From contig JAJPIR010000082.1 in assembly GCA_021324675.1 (NCBI GenBank), positions 1-64,000 on the forward strand: a stretch of 64,000 bases of DNA, in the 5' to 3' direction. The notes beneath the pieces are model-generated. The model was not told the DNA's origin. It searched no databases and was given only the letters and a program-made list of their open reading frames with translations. The position numbers were made by a program, and so were the translations under genes. The stretch's first letter is position 1; every line of letters begins with the position of its first letter. This stretch comes from Actinomycetota bacterium. Its GTDB lineage: Bacteria > Actinomycetota > Actinomycetes > Mycobacteriales > Pseudonocardiaceae. Positions 9,022 through 18,219 of the stretch are shown in pieces.

Positions 9022-10236
9022 TCACAAGACCAGTTCAAAAATCGCGGCGAGGCCCTGGCCGCCACCGATGCACATCGTCTCCAGCCCGTACCGGCTACCG
9101 CGCCGGTGCATCTCGTGCGCCAGGGTGGCCAGGATCCGGCCACCGGTAGCGCCGACCGGGTGTCCCAGGGCGATACCGGAACCGTTGACGTTGAGCCGGT
9201 CGTAGTCGCGTTCGCCGAAGCTCCACTCCCGCAGGCAGGCAATGACCTGCACAGCAAACGCCTCGTTCAGCTCGATCAAGTCGATATCAGTCAGCCTAAG
9301 ATCGGCACGATCCAATACGACCGCGGTAGCCGGCACCGGCCCGATGCCCATCACCTCCGGACCTACGCCGGCGACCGCCCATGACCGCAAGCGGAGCATC
9401 TGGCGCAGACCATGGCGTTCGGCCACAGCACGGGTGGTGACCACGCACATGGCTGCGCCGTCATTCTGGCCGCTGGCGTTGCCGGCGGTCACCGTCGCGT
9501 CGGGATCGATAGCGGCGCGGATTGGCCGCAACCTGGCCAGGGCGTCGAACGTGGTGCCCGGACGGGGGTGCTCATCCGCGGTGACCAGTGCTGCCGGCGC
9601 ACCGGGCGGTCCGGGTATCTCGACACCGACGATCTCGTCATCGAACAAGCCCTTGGCAACCGCGGCGGCGGTGGCCTGCTGTGAACGCAGCGCGAACCGG
9701 TCCTGTTCCTCGCGGCTGATGCGGTAGCGGGCACGCAGATTTTCCGCGGTCTCCAGCATGCCCCCGGTGATCGGGCGAGACCGACCGCCCACGGTGACAC
9801 GAGCCCTGGCGAGGCGGTCCACCAGCTGGATGTCGCCGCGTAGTCCGTGGCGCAGGCCGAGCGCGTAGTGCTCAGTCTGGCTCATCGACTCCACGCCACC
9901 CGCCACGACCAGACGCGCGGCGCCGGTGGCTACCTGCATCGCGGCGTAGAGCACCGCCTGCAGTCCCGAGCCGCAACGGCGGTCGATCTGCACCCCGGGC
10001 ACCGACGTGCCGAGCCCGGCATCGAGTGCGGCGATCCGGCCGATCGCGGGGGCCTCACCATTGGGGTAGCACTGGCCGAGCACGACGTCATCCACATCGC
10101 CTTCGGCGAGGCTCGTGCGGGCCAGCAGCGACGTCAATGCTGACGTGGCGAGGTCAGCGGCGCTGAGCCCGGAGAAGACCCCGCCGAACCGGCCGACTGG
10201 GGTACGGACTGGTTCACAGATCACAACGTCGACCAT
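9022..10236 (-). CDS. Acetyl-CoA C-acyltransferase (thiolase)
   Basis: A 404-residue type II thiolase. It carries the nucleophilic Cys88 in DRRCGSG, the NEAFA motif, the GHPVGATG motif with the catalytic His, and the C-terminal CIGGGQG with the second Cys. It either cleaves 3-ketoacyl-CoA or condenses acetyl-CoA units; chain-length preference is not visible. The ATG at 10236 was chosen because GGAGG lies six bases upstream and it begins the canonical VDVVICEPVRTP. It is convergent with dppD (12 bases apart) and has no beta-oxidation partners beside it. Confidence 0.93.
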   Translation of the reverse strand: MVDVVICEPVRTPVGRFGGVFSGLSAADLATSALTSLLARTSLAEGDVDDVVLGQCYPNGEAPAIGRIAALDAGLGTSVPGVQIDRRCGSGLQAVLYAAMQVATGAARLVVAGGVESMSQTEHYALGLRHGLRGDIQLVDRLARARVTVGGRSRPITGGMLETAENLRARYRISREEQDRFALRSQQATAAAVAKGLFDDEIVGVEIPGPPGAPAALVTADEHPRPGTTFDALARLRPIRAAIDPDATVTAGNASGQNDGAAMCVVTTRAVAERHGLRQMLRLRSWAVAGVGPEVMGIGPVPATAVVLDRADLRLTDIDLIELNEAFAVQVIACLREWSFGERDYDRLNVNGSGIALGHPVGATGGRILATLAHEMHRRGSRYGLETMCIGGGQGLAAIFELVL

Positions 10237-10433
10237 TGCCGCCTCCGGCCGCTGATACTGCAACCGCATGAGCTAGGGCTTCTCGCGTGGATCTGGGATT
10301 GCGGCCGGTGATCTACGGTACAGGCTCGTCCATAAGCCTGTGGAGAAACGCAGATTGGTATTAACCCACTCACGTATTGATTAGGTTTGACATTCATGGT
10401 CCGTTGCGGATGGTGTGCCGAGGCGGTGGTGAC

Positions 10434-11450
10434 ATGACTGCCGAACTCGCGCGGGCCTGGCGGGTGCGGCAACCCGGACCGATACAGACCGATCCGCTGC
10501 TCCGGGTAGCAGAACCGCCGCCCCGGCCCGCTGCCGGCGAACTGCTCGTGCGAGTGCTCGCCTGCGGGGTATGCCGTACCGACCTGCATGTGGCTGAGGG
10601 AGATCTGCCGGTACACCGGCCCGGTGTGGTCCCAGGCCATGAGGTGGTTGGCCAGGTGGTCGGCTCCCATGAGCAAGTACAGGGCCCCTTCGAAGCCGGG
10701 CAGCGGGTCGGCATCGCCTGGCTGCGCAGCACCTGCGGCAGGTGCCGGTACTGCACCAGGGGAGAAGAGAACCTGTGCCCATACTCTGCATACACCGGCT
10801 GGGACGCTGACGGCGGCTACGCCGACTACACCACGGTGCCCGCGGACTACGCCTACCCGCTTCCCGACAATTACCCCGACGCCGAGCTCGCGCCGCTGCT
10901 CTGCGCCGGCATCATCGGGTGGCGGGCACTAGCTCGGGCGAACCTGCCGCCCCAAGGCCGTCTCGCCCTCTACGGGTTCGGCGCCAGTGCCCATCTGACC
11001 GCCCAGGTAGCACTGGCTCAGGGTGCGACCGTGCACGTGCTGACGCGCAGCAGGCAAGCCCAAAAACTGGCCCTGGAACTCGGTGCCAGCTCTGCTGGTG
11101 GGGCTGCCGAGGCGCCGCCCGAGCCGGTGGATTCGGCGATCCTGTTCGCTCCCGTGGGAGAGCTGGTGCCGGCCGCGCTCGCCGCGCTCGACAGCGGCGG
11201 CACCCTGGCGCTGGCCGGTATCCACCTCACCGACATCCCCATGCTGAATTACCAGCGGCATCTGTTCCGCGAACGGCAGATCCGCAGCGTCACTGCCAAT
11301 ACCCGTCAAGACGGGCGCGATTTTTTGGGCTTCGCCGCCGAACACCACCTCCACGTGGTGACCAGCCGCTACCCGCTGGACGAGGCCGACGTCGCACTGC
11401 GCGATCTGGCAGCCGACCGCGTGCAGGGCGCAGCCGTGCTCATCGCTTGA
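10434..11450 (+). CDS. adhA: Zinc-dependent alcohol dehydrogenase
   Basis: A 338-residue medium-chain dehydrogenase. Catalytic zinc ligands are visible in [10 protein letters not shown] and PGHE; the structural zinc site is [15 protein letters not shown]. The Rossmann part starts near [14 protein letters not shown]. Its length and sequence style match the zinc-binding alcohol dehydrogenase family of M. tuberculosis AdhA. It would oxidise alcohols or reduce aldehydes with NAD(P). The ATG giving MTAELARAW was preferred over upstream in-frame codons because the fold begins there. The 3' end overlaps the stop of the convergent TPR gene by 11 bases. Confidence 0.88.
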   Translation: MTAELARAWRVRQPGPIQTDPLLRVAEPPPRPAAGELLVRVLACGVCRTDLHVAEGDLPVHRPGVVPGHEVVGQVVGSHEQVQGPFEAGQRVGIAWLRSTCGRCRYCTRGEENLCPYSAYTGWDADGGYADYTTVPADYAYPLPDNYPDAELAPLLCAGIIGWRALARANLPPQGRLALYGFGASAHLTAQVALAQGATVHVLTRSRQAQKLALELGASSAGGAAEAPPEPVDSAILFAPVGELVPAALAALDSGGTLALAGIHLTDIPMLNYQRHLFRERQIRSVTANTRQDGRDFLGFAAEHHLHVVTSRYPLDEADVALRDLAADRVQGAAVLIA

Positions 11451-12813
11451 CCGGCTGGTACTGCGAGCGGATCCACTGCTCCAGTTGGCGGATTCGCAGG
11501 TGTCCATCCTGGAAGGTCGCTCCGTCGGCGACATCGTCTGCGAGCAGGCGCTGGCACCGGGTCAAGGTATCCATGCTCAGTTCACGGGCCTGCTCGTGTT
11601 CACCCAGCGCGCGCAGGTCACGAGCGAGGTTGTAGGCCGACGTCAGCGTGTTGGGATGGTCGTGGCCGAGCACCTCCCGGCAGCGGGCCAGGGTGTCCTC
11701 GTCCAGCGCCCGGGCTTGCTGGTACTCACCCAACGAGCGCAGGTCGAGCGCGAGGTTGCTGGCTGAGATCAAACTGTCGGGATGATCGGGGCCGAGGGCC
11801 CGGCGTCGCCGGCCAAGGGTGTCCTCGCCGAGCGCTCGGGCCTGTTCATGCTCACCGAGAGCGCGCAAGTCGTTGGCGAGATTGTGCGCCGAGGTCAAGG
11901 TATGCGGATGGTCTTCCCCCAGCACCCGCCGGTAGCGGATCAGCGTGTCCTCGTCGAGCACCCGCGCCTGCTCATACTGACCAAGTTCCCGCATGTCCAC
12001 AGCGCAGTTGTGTGCTGAAATCAAGGTGTCGGGATGATCCTCACCCAACACCTCGCGCCGCCGGTTCATGGTGTCTTCGCCCAGCGCCCGGGCTTCCTGA
12101 TGCTCACCGAGGGCGCGCAGGTCGTTGGCAAGATTGTGCCCGGCAGTCAAGGTGTGCGGATGGTCTTCGCCCAACGCTCGACGGCACCGGGTCAACGTGT
12201 CTTCGCCGAGTTCCCGGGCTCGCTGGTGGTCGTGCAGTGCGCGCAGGTCGTTGGCGAGGTTGTGGGCAGCGGTCAAGGTATGGGGGTGATCTTCACCCAG
12301 CACGCGGCGGCACCGGGTCAGGGTTTCCTCGCTCAGCGCCCGGGCCTTCTCGTACTGGCCCAAAACCCGCAGATCGACAGCGAGATTGTTCGCCGAGCGC
12401 AACGTCGCCGGATGATCCTCACCGAGTACCCGGCGGCGTCGGGTCAGCGTGTCCTCGTCGAGAACGCGCGCTCGGTCGTGCTCTCCCAGTGCACGCAGGT
12501 CGGCGGCGAGATTATGGGCCGAAGTCAGCGTAGGAAGGGCATCATCTCCCAGCACCCGGCGCCGCCGGGTCAGCGTGTCCTCGTCGAGAGCGCAGGCGCG
12601 CTCGTGCTCACCCAACGTACGAAGGTGGGCAGCCAGGTCGTGAGCCACGGTGAGGGTCGTGGTGTGGTCGTCACCCAGGTCCGCGCGGCAGCGGGCCAGT
12701 AGCTGATCGTCGGGCGTGCCCTCGCCGAGAACGTCCCGGAACAGCTGGGTCAACCGTTCGAACAACTCGCCCGGCAACGCCTCGCGGTCCGGATCAGGCA
12801 TGACACCCAGCAT
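11440..12813 (-). CDS. Tetratricopeptide repeat protein with nine near-identical 42-residue units
   Basis: After a 49-residue head, nine tandem 42-residue units (about residues 50-428) follow the pattern DHPxTLxxAHNLAxDLRxLGEHxxARxLxEDTLxRRRxVLGE, then a 29-residue tail. This is the helix-turn-helix TPR_10/12 type common in Pseudonocardiaceae, normally a protein-binding scaffold and often the C-terminal part of STAND or NB-ARC regulators. Here no ATPase or effector domain is attached. A second ATG four codons downstream (12801) could be the true start. It shares 11 bases at its 3' end with the convergent adhA. Confidence 0.88.
   Translation of the reverse strand: MLGVMPDPDREALPGELFERLTQLFRDVLGEGTPDDQLLARCRADLGDDHTTTLTVAHDLAAHLRTLGEHERACALDEDTLTRRRRVLGDDALPTLTSAHNLAADLRALGEHDRARVLDEDTLTRRRRVLGEDHPATLRSANNLAVDLRVLGQYEKARALSEETLTRCRRVLGEDHPHTLTAAHNLANDLRALHDHQRARELGEDTLTRCRRALGEDHPHTLTAGHNLANDLRALGEHQEARALGEDTMNRRREVLGEDHPDTLISAHNCAVDMRELGQYEQARVLDEDTLIRYRRVLGEDHPHTLTSAHNLANDLRALGEHEQARALGEDTLGRRRRALGPDHPDSLISASNLALDLRSLGEYQQARALDEDTLARCREVLGHDHPNTLTSAYNLARDLRALGEHEQARELSMDTLTRCQRLLADDVADGATFQDGHLRIRQLEQWIRSQYQPVKR
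11530..12666 (-). repeat. Nine tandem 126-bp coding repeats
   Basis: The DNA encoding the TPR units repeats with a 126-bp period, visible as recurring CGCAGGTCGTTGGCGAGATT-like blocks. Such arrays can gain or lose units by recombination, so the copy number may vary between strains. Confidence 0.85.
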
Positions 12814-12891
12814 CCCACCAGCGCAGTGATTGCATCAGCGCCGTGGTGGAGATCCGGCCCGATGACCGACCGGCGGCTGCATCAACCGTGA

Positions 12892-13329
12892 TCAACCGTA
12901 GAGCAGCCGCTGAAGTGCCTCGCGCGCGGCGGTATCGCGGGCGGCGATCCGGGTGAGATCGTACGCCAGCGCCTGCAACCAGTCGTCCATTCCGACGCTA
13001 CGGCGGCTGATGGTTACCCCGTGCACCACTTGCCGCAGTTCCGCGTCGATCCGGCCATTCTCTGACTCGCGAAGCTCGAGATCCCGCCTCTCGCCATGCA
13101 CCACAAGCCGAACTGCCCGTCCTGGACGGCCGGCTAGCCGGTCGCTGACGCTGCGCTGGTGCTCAATCTCCACCATCCCCGGCGGTAAGGCCCGAGCGAG
13201 CGCACCGCTGAGCACCCGGGCGTACGAGGCGACCTCCGCCTGGTCTGACCGCAACATCGCAGCCAACAGCTGCACGTCACCCATCGGGCCCAGGCCGCTG
13301 TCCCCGCTGGGCACAGGCTGATCCGTCAT
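12892..13329 (-). CDS. Conserved hypothetical protein, last gene of the YbjQ-type operon
   Basis: A 145-residue soluble protein of unknown function. The middle holds MVEIEHQRSVSDRLAGRPG followed by a strand pattern VRLVVHGERRDLELR and the segment GVTISRRSVGMDDWLQAL, which recalls actinobacterial proteins paired with YbjQ-domain genes. It lacks a signal peptide, membrane segment or Cys motif. The ATG at 13329 overlaps the stop of the upstream gene (ATGA), which argues for translational coupling and a shared role; a much longer open frame upstream in the same phase is only a shadow of that gene. Confidence 0.75.
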   Translation of the reverse strand: MTDQPVPSGDSGLGPMGDVQLLAAMLRSDQAEVASYARVLSGALARALPPGMVEIEHQRSVSDRLAGRPGRAVRLVVHGERRDLELRESENGRIDAELRQVVHGVTISRRSVGMDDWLQALAYDLTRIAARDTAAREALQRLLYG

Positions 13330-14159
13330 GAGTCGGTCAGCGGCAGCACGAGCTGCGGCTTGTCGATCACATGGTCGGCACGCAGCGGCCGGACCGCGGT
13401 GCCGATCGCGAAGAACTCGGTGGTGTGTCCGCCCCAACGATGTCCCAGTGACAGCAGCTGCACTCCGACGATGCCCTCGGCTGCCAGTCGCTCCGCTTCG
13501 GCCTGCATCCGGCTCATGGCCAGTTCCCGCGCGTCGTACAGCGCCTCGGTGAACTGCGGGAGTTCCACGTTCTGACCGATGTTTCCCATCGCCTGCCAGA
13601 ACCGCTGATGCGCGACGTGGTACACGCAGGTGCCCATCACCATGCCCAGTGGCGCGTATCCGGCCTGGATGAGCGTCCAGAAGTCCTGGCCCGACAGGTC
13701 GGAGGTAAACGGCTGGCCCTGGTTGTTGCGCCACGATTGCCCATCAGGCGTCTGCGGCTCATCCGCACTGACGGCAGTGCCGACCGCAATGAACTCGGCG
13801 AGGTCTGAGCCGAACTCCTTGAATTCGATGTCCAACCGGACTCCGACGATGCCGTCGGCATCCAACTGATCCGCCTCGGCCTCCATCCGGGCCATGGCCA
13901 GTTCCCGGGCGTGGTACATCGCCTGGGACAGCGTGGTCAATTCCTGGTTGCTGCCCCATCGACCCATCTGGAACCCAACGTGGTAGATGCTGGATCCCAG
14001 CACCAGGCCGAGGGGGCGGAATCCGGCCTCCCGTACCAGCAAGAACTCGTTCACCGACAGGTCGGAAGTGAACAGGCTGGTCGCCTGGCCGGGTCGCATC
14101 TCTGCGAGGCGGCGCATCGCATCGTCGGGAATGCCGAGGGCTGTGGGATCGGCGGTCAT
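13326..14159 (-). CDS. Double YbjQ (UPF0145)-domain protein
   Basis: A 277-residue protein built of two related copies. Each copy runs from FTSDLS, through GLVLGSSIYHVG or GMVMGTCVYHVA, a helix with YxARELAMxRMxAEA, the signature GIVGVxL, and ends FxAxGTAV. This is the YbjQ fold, a small pentameric domain proposed to bind metals; single-domain forms are about 105 residues. Its biochemical role is unknown. An AGGAG site lies six bases before the ATG. It sits 26 bases after another double-domain paralogue and overlaps the next gene by four bases. Confidence 0.82.
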   Translation of the reverse strand: MTADPTALGIPDDAMRRLAEMRPGQATSLFTSDLSVNEFLLVREAGFRPLGLVLGSSIYHVGFQMGRWGSNQELTTLSQAMYHARELAMARMEAEADQLDADGIVGVRLDIEFKEFGSDLAEFIAVGTAVSADEPQTPDGQSWRNNQGQPFTSDLSGQDFWTLIQAGYAPLGMVMGTCVYHVAHQRFWQAMGNIGQNVELPQFTEALYDARELAMSRMQAEAERLAAEGIVGVQLLSLGHRWGGHTTEFFAIGTAVRPLRADHVIDKPQLVLPLTDS

Positions 14160-14185
14160 TCGCTACTCCTCGTCTTCGGCGACGG

Positions 14186-15076
14186 CTATCGCAGCGGCAG
14201 GATGGTCAACGATCGGGTCGGTGTGGTGGAGCCCTGGTGAAAGCTCACCAGCGCGGTGCCGAAGACGTTTGCCTCGGCGACATGATCGCGATGTCCTTCC
14301 GACGGCTCGATTTCACTGATATGCAGGCCCATCGAGGACACGATCGCCTCCTCCGCCCCAGCTGCGCGGGCCCGCTGCTCGAAGCTGTGACGGGCATCGG
14401 CACGCACGTGCCAGACAAGCTCGGTGTAGCCGGATACTTCCGTGTTGCCCGCCCCCCAGGATGCCTGCCGCTGTGTCGTCCAGTCGTCGTGGCGCACCGC
14501 CACCGAAATTCCGTAGACGGCAGCGCAGGGCACCCAGCCGGCCCGCAGCAGCTTGGCCACGTCCTGGCCGGCCAGGTCGGTGGTGAATACCCGGCTCGGT
14601 CGCTGCTGGCACCGGGCACGGACCGCCGTGCCCAAAGCGACGAATTCCCGGTTGTTGTTACCCAAGTGGGATACCGACAGCCGCACTCCCACGACACCAT
14701 CGGCGTCCATCGCGGAAGCTTCGTCGACCATGCGTCGCAGCGCGGTGCCGTAACCGTGGAACAGCGCATCAACGTAGGGGCCAAAGCCGACAATGCCGCG
14801 GGAACCTGAGGACGTGATGGTCGGACCGCCAAGACCGAAACCGCTAAAACCGCCGATGCCGAGCATGCCGCCGACATAGCCGCAGCCCCCGAAGCCGCTC
14901 CACCCGATGTGCTCGACGATGCAGCCCATCACCTCGCCAACCGGATCGAGGCCGATGGTCTGCACGCCGGTAGCTCCTGGCACGGTCAGCAACGAGGTAC
15001 GCAGCCCGCTGCGCGCGAAGCGCGCTATCCGTTCGGCAGCCACCGGCGGCAGCCCCTGGCCATCCCACTGAGCCAT
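14186..15076 (-). CDS. Double YbjQ (UPF0145)-domain protein, first gene of the operon
   Basis: A 296-residue paralogue of the neighbouring double-domain protein. The first copy contains PVGEVMGCIVEHIG, a Gly-rich insertion (GGCGYVGGMLGIGGF), GVVGVRLSVSHLG and EFVALGTAV. The second contains FTTDLAGQDVAKLL, VAVRHDDW, an AEEAIVSSMGLHI segment and NVFGTALV, and is more divergent. No signal peptide. A GAGGTGA site precedes the ATG. It is divergent from the sugar operon at 15.2 kb, leaving about 150 bases between the starts for both promoters. Function unknown; metal or small-ligand binding is a family-level guess. Confidence 0.8.
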   Translation of the reverse strand: MAQWDGQGLPPVAAERIARFARSGLRTSLLTVPGATGVQTIGLDPVGEVMGCIVEHIGWSGFGGCGYVGGMLGIGGFSGFGLGGPTITSSGSRGIVGFGPYVDALFHGYGTALRRMVDEASAMDADGVVGVRLSVSHLGNNNREFVALGTAVRARCQQRPSRVFTTDLAGQDVAKLLRAGWVPCAAVYGISVAVRHDDWTTQRQASWGAGNTEVSGYTELVWHVRADARHSFEQRARAAGAEEAIVSSMGLHISEIEPSEGHRDHVAEANVFGTALVSFHQGSTTPTRSLTILPLR

Positions 15077-15232
15077 CCACGATCACCTCACATCGACACA
15101 CCACCACCATAAATGTCCGCTTTTCCCTGGCGCCGCGACGACGATGCCCGCGTTCCCTTCCGCTGGGTGATACCTTCGTCACCGAGCGAAACATCCCGGT
15201 GCAAGCGACCGTCCTACCAGGCAGGAGCAGAC

Positions 15233-16690
15233 ATGGCGCGCGTCGGACTGTTGACCTTTTCTGACGGACGAGATTTCGTCCACACCGATATCAAGGCATT
15301 CGAGCTGGACGTCGAAGGCGGCATCGCGCAGGCGCTGGAGCAAGCCGGGCATGAAGTCATCCGCGCCTCGGAGCCGATCTGGACCAACACGCTGGCCACC
15401 ACCGAAGCCCGCCGCATCGCCGATGCACGGCCCGATCTGACCATCTTCAACTATCCGGTGTGGGCGTTCCCGCACTTCTCGATGCTCGCCGCCGAAGCCT
15501 CACCCGGCCCGCTACTGCTGTTTTCCAACATCGACCCGCAGTTCCCCGGGATGGTCGGCATGCTGGCAGCCGGTGGGGGGCTAGACCAGATCGGCCGTGC
15601 GCACACCCGGGTCTGGGGCGATGTGTCCGACTCGACCGTGCTCGATCGTGTCCTGGAGACCGTCCGAGCCGCCACTGCGGTGTCCCGGCTGTCCGGCAGT
15701 ACGTTCGGCCGGATCGGTGGGCGTCCGATGGGCATGTACACCGCGGTGGCCGACACGGACCAGTGGATGAGCACGTTCGGCGTCGACGTCGAGGAAATCG
15801 ACCAGTGGGAGATCGTGCGCCGCAGCGCCGCTGTCGAGCAGTCCCGGGTGACGGCTGGTCGGGAATGGCTGGAACGCCACGCGGGCAAGGTCCATTACGA
15901 CGGCAAGCAGCTGACGCCGGAACTGCTCGAACGGCAAATCCGCTCCTACTACGCCATGCGGGAACTGATCGACGAGTGGCACCTCGACTTCAGCGGGATC
16001 AAAGGCCAGCCGGAGTTGACCACCCACTTCGCCACCATGGACGTCACCGAGGCGTTCCTCAACGATCCCTACGACTGGGAAGGTCCCAAGCCCACACACG
16101 TGTGCGCCACCGAATCCGACATGGACGGGGCGCTGACCATGCAGCTGCTCAAGGGCCTGTCTGCCAGCCCGGTGCTCTTCGCCGACGTGCGGCACTACCA
16201 CGCCGATCGAGACATCTGGGATCTGTGCAACTCGGGGCAGCACGCCACGTGGTTCGCCGCCCGCAGTGACGACCCAGCGGAGAACCTGCGCTTGGTGCAC
16301 TTCTACCCGGAAATCTTTTACTTCCCCGCTGGCGGCGCCTCGGTGTCGTTCTTCGCCGCCCCTGGCCAAGCGACGTTCGCCCGGCTCACCAGGATCGGCG
16401 GCAGGTACCGGATGCACGTGGTGCGTGGCGAGTTCGAGCGCTATGACGACGCGACCAACGAAGCGCTGGCCCGGCAGTCGACATTCGAGTGGCCGCACGC
16501 GTTCGCCCGGCTAGAAGCCGATGCCGATGAGTTCCTGTCCACCTTCGGGGCCAACCACATCCATGCGATACCCGGCGACCATGTCGCCGAGCTGCGCGCG
16601 GTATGCCGCATGCTCGACATCGAATGGGCCGGGATGGGTACAAGTCGTATGGACGCGGTCTCCCCAGACGCAGCGGACACAGCTCGGTGA
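15233..16690 (+). CDS. L-fucose/D-arabinose isomerase-family protein
   Basis: A 485-residue cytosolic protein of the L-fucose/L-arabinose isomerase fold. The manganese-ligand region is recognisable: Glu294 in ATESDMDGALTMQ and Asp318 in LFADVRH, with the same 24-residue spacing as Glu337 and Asp361 of E. coli FucI. FucI-type enzymes isomerise L-fucose and also D-arabinose to the 2-ketose. The upstream frame is open, but the ATG at 15233 has an AGGAG site and begins the fold. It is the first gene of a four-gene unit and overlaps the kinase start (GTGA at 16687). It is shorter than FucI (591), so substrate assignment is tentative. Confidence 0.85.
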   Translation: MARVGLLTFSDGRDFVHTDIKAFELDVEGGIAQALEQAGHEVIRASEPIWTNTLATTEARRIADARPDLTIFNYPVWAFPHFSMLAAEASPGPLLLFSNIDPQFPGMVGMLAAGGGLDQIGRAHTRVWGDVSDSTVLDRVLETVRAATAVSRLSGSTFGRIGGRPMGMYTAVADTDQWMSTFGVDVEEIDQWEIVRRSAAVEQSRVTAGREWLERHAGKVHYDGKQLTPELLERQIRSYYAMRELIDEWHLDFSGIKGQPELTTHFATMDVTEAFLNDPYDWEGPKPTHVCATESDMDGALTMQLLKGLSASPVLFADVRHYHADRDIWDLCNSGQHATWFAARSDDPAENLRLVHFYPEIFYFPAGGASVSFFAAPGQATFARLTRIGGRYRMHVVRGEFERYDDATNEALARQSTFEWPHAFARLEADADEFLSTFGANHIHAIPGDHVAELRAVCRMLDIEWAGMGTSRMDAVSPDAADTAR

Positions 16691-18219
16691 GCTCGCTGCT
16701 GCTCGGTGTCGACATCGGCACCGCCAGCTCCAAGGGCGTGCTGGTCCGCGACGACGGTACCGTTGTCGCCACCGCGAGCCGCCCGCACGAGGTATCGATG
16801 CCCCACCCCGGCTGGGTGGAGCACGACGCGCAGGCAGTGTGGTGGGCGGACTTCGCCGCGATCACCCAGGAGCTGACCGCGGCGGCGCCCGAACCCATCG
16901 CCGCGGTGGGAGTCAGCGGAATCGGTCCCTGTCTGCTCCCGGTCGACAGCGAGGATCTGCCGCTGCGACCAGCGATCCTCTACGGAATAGACACCCGTGC
17001 CCAGGCTGAGATCGAGGAACTGACCCAGGTGCTGGGTGGGCAGACCATCCTGGAGCGCTGCGGATCGGTGCTGACCTCGCAAGCGGTCGGCCCCAAGCTG
17101 GCCTGGCTGCGTGCGAACGAACCCGGCACCTGGGCAGCCACCCGCCGCTTCCTGATGGCCAGCAGCTTCCTGGTGCACCGGCTCACTGGCTGTTACATCC
17201 TCGATCACCACTCGGCCAGCCAGTGCACGCCGATGTACGACCCGGTGCAGCACCGCTGGATCGAAGGGTGGAGCGAGCTGATCGCACCGGGACTCGAGCT
17301 ACCTGAGCTGCGCTGGCCGTCGGACGTAGTCGGCGAGGTGCAGGCCGCTGTTGCTGACCAGACCGGTATCCCGGCGGGTACGCCGGTGGTGGCGGGCACC
17401 ATCGATGCCTGGGCCGAAGCCACCAGTGTCGGCGTCACCGCGCCCGGTGACGTCATGCTCATGTACGGCACGACCATGTTCCTGGTCGAGGTGCTCGACC
17501 GCCCGCGCCGCAGCCCGTATCTGTGGGGCACCGTAGGGACCTTCCCAGGCACTCACAACTTCGCGGCCGGGATGGCCACCTCGGGGGCGATCACCGAGTG
17601 GATCCGCAAGCTGACGGGGGAATCCTCATTCGATCGGCTCGTCGCAGAAGCCCACCGGTCGCCGCCGGGTGCCCATGGTGTGCTGATGTTGCCCTACTTC
17701 GCCGGCGAGCGGACCCCGCTGTTCGACCCGGACGCCCGCGGCGTGCTGATCGGGCTGACCCTGCGGCACAACCGCGGCGACATCTACCGGGCGGCCTTGG
17801 AGGCCACCGCCTACGGAGTCCGGCACAACCTGGAAGCGATGCGCGACGCGGGTGGCCAGTACCAGCGGTTGGTCGCCGTGGGCGGCGGCACCAAGGGTGG
17901 GCTGTGGACCCAGATCGTTTCCGACGTGCTCCACGCCTCGCAGGAACTGCCCCGCCAGACGATCGGCGCCTGCCTGGGCGATGCGCTGCTCGCTGCTATC
18001 GGGATCGGGCAATCACCAGATATGCAGCAGTGGAATCCGATCGAAACCACGGTGCAGCCACGTAGCACGGTCGCGGCCGCCTACGACCGTTACTACGACC
18101 TTTACCGGCAGCTGTACCCACGCACTCAGCAGATCGCTCATGCGCTTGCCCGGGATCAGCGTCTCGAGCACGTCACCACATCGAAGCCATCGATCCCCTC
18201 GCATACCGGAGGCAACTGA
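16687..18219 (+). CDS. FGGY-family carbohydrate kinase
   Basis: A 510-residue sugar kinase. The N-terminal phosphate loop is GVDIGTASSKGVLV, the catalytic Asp lies in GTIDAWAEA, and the C-terminal lobe has the ATP-binding VGGGTKGGLWTQIVSDV segment. FGGY kinases phosphorylate ketoses such as xylulose, ribulose or fuculose. In this operon the expected substrate is the ketose made by the isomerase. Translation starts at a GTG that overlaps the isomerase stop, and its own stop overlaps the ATG of the transporter (TGATG). Confidence 0.9.
   Translation: MSSLLLGVDIGTASSKGVLVRDDGTVVATASRPHEVSMPHPGWVEHDAQAVWWADFAAITQELTAAAPEPIAAVGVSGIGPCLLPVDSEDLPLRPAILYGIDTRAQAEIEELTQVLGGQTILERCGSVLTSQAVGPKLAWLRANEPGTWAATRRFLMASSFLVHRLTGCYILDHHSASQCTPMYDPVQHRWIEGWSELIAPGLELPELRWPSDVVGEVQAAVADQTGIPAGTPVVAGTIDAWAEATSVGVTAPGDVMLMYGTTMFLVEVLDRPRRSPYLWGTVGTFPGTHNFAAGMATSGAITEWIRKLTGESSFDRLVAEAHRSPPGAHGVLMLPYFAGERTPLFDPDARGVLIGLTLRHNRGDIYRAALEATAYGVRHNLEAMRDAGGQYQRLVAVGGGTKGGLWTQIVSDVLHASQELPRQTIGACLGDALLAAIGIGQSPDMQQWNPIETTVQPRSTVAAAYDRYYDLYRQLYPRTQQIAHALARDQRLEHVTTSKPSIPSHTGGN

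Noticed and set aside
11530-12666. Regular repeats considered as a CRISPR or satellite array
   Set aside because: The period is 126 bp, the units are coding and in frame, and there are no unique spacers; it is a TPR array.
12892-13734. 280-codon frame read as one protein
   Set aside because: Its first half is the shadow of the YbjQ-domain gene; the real product starts at 13329 with an ATGA overlap.
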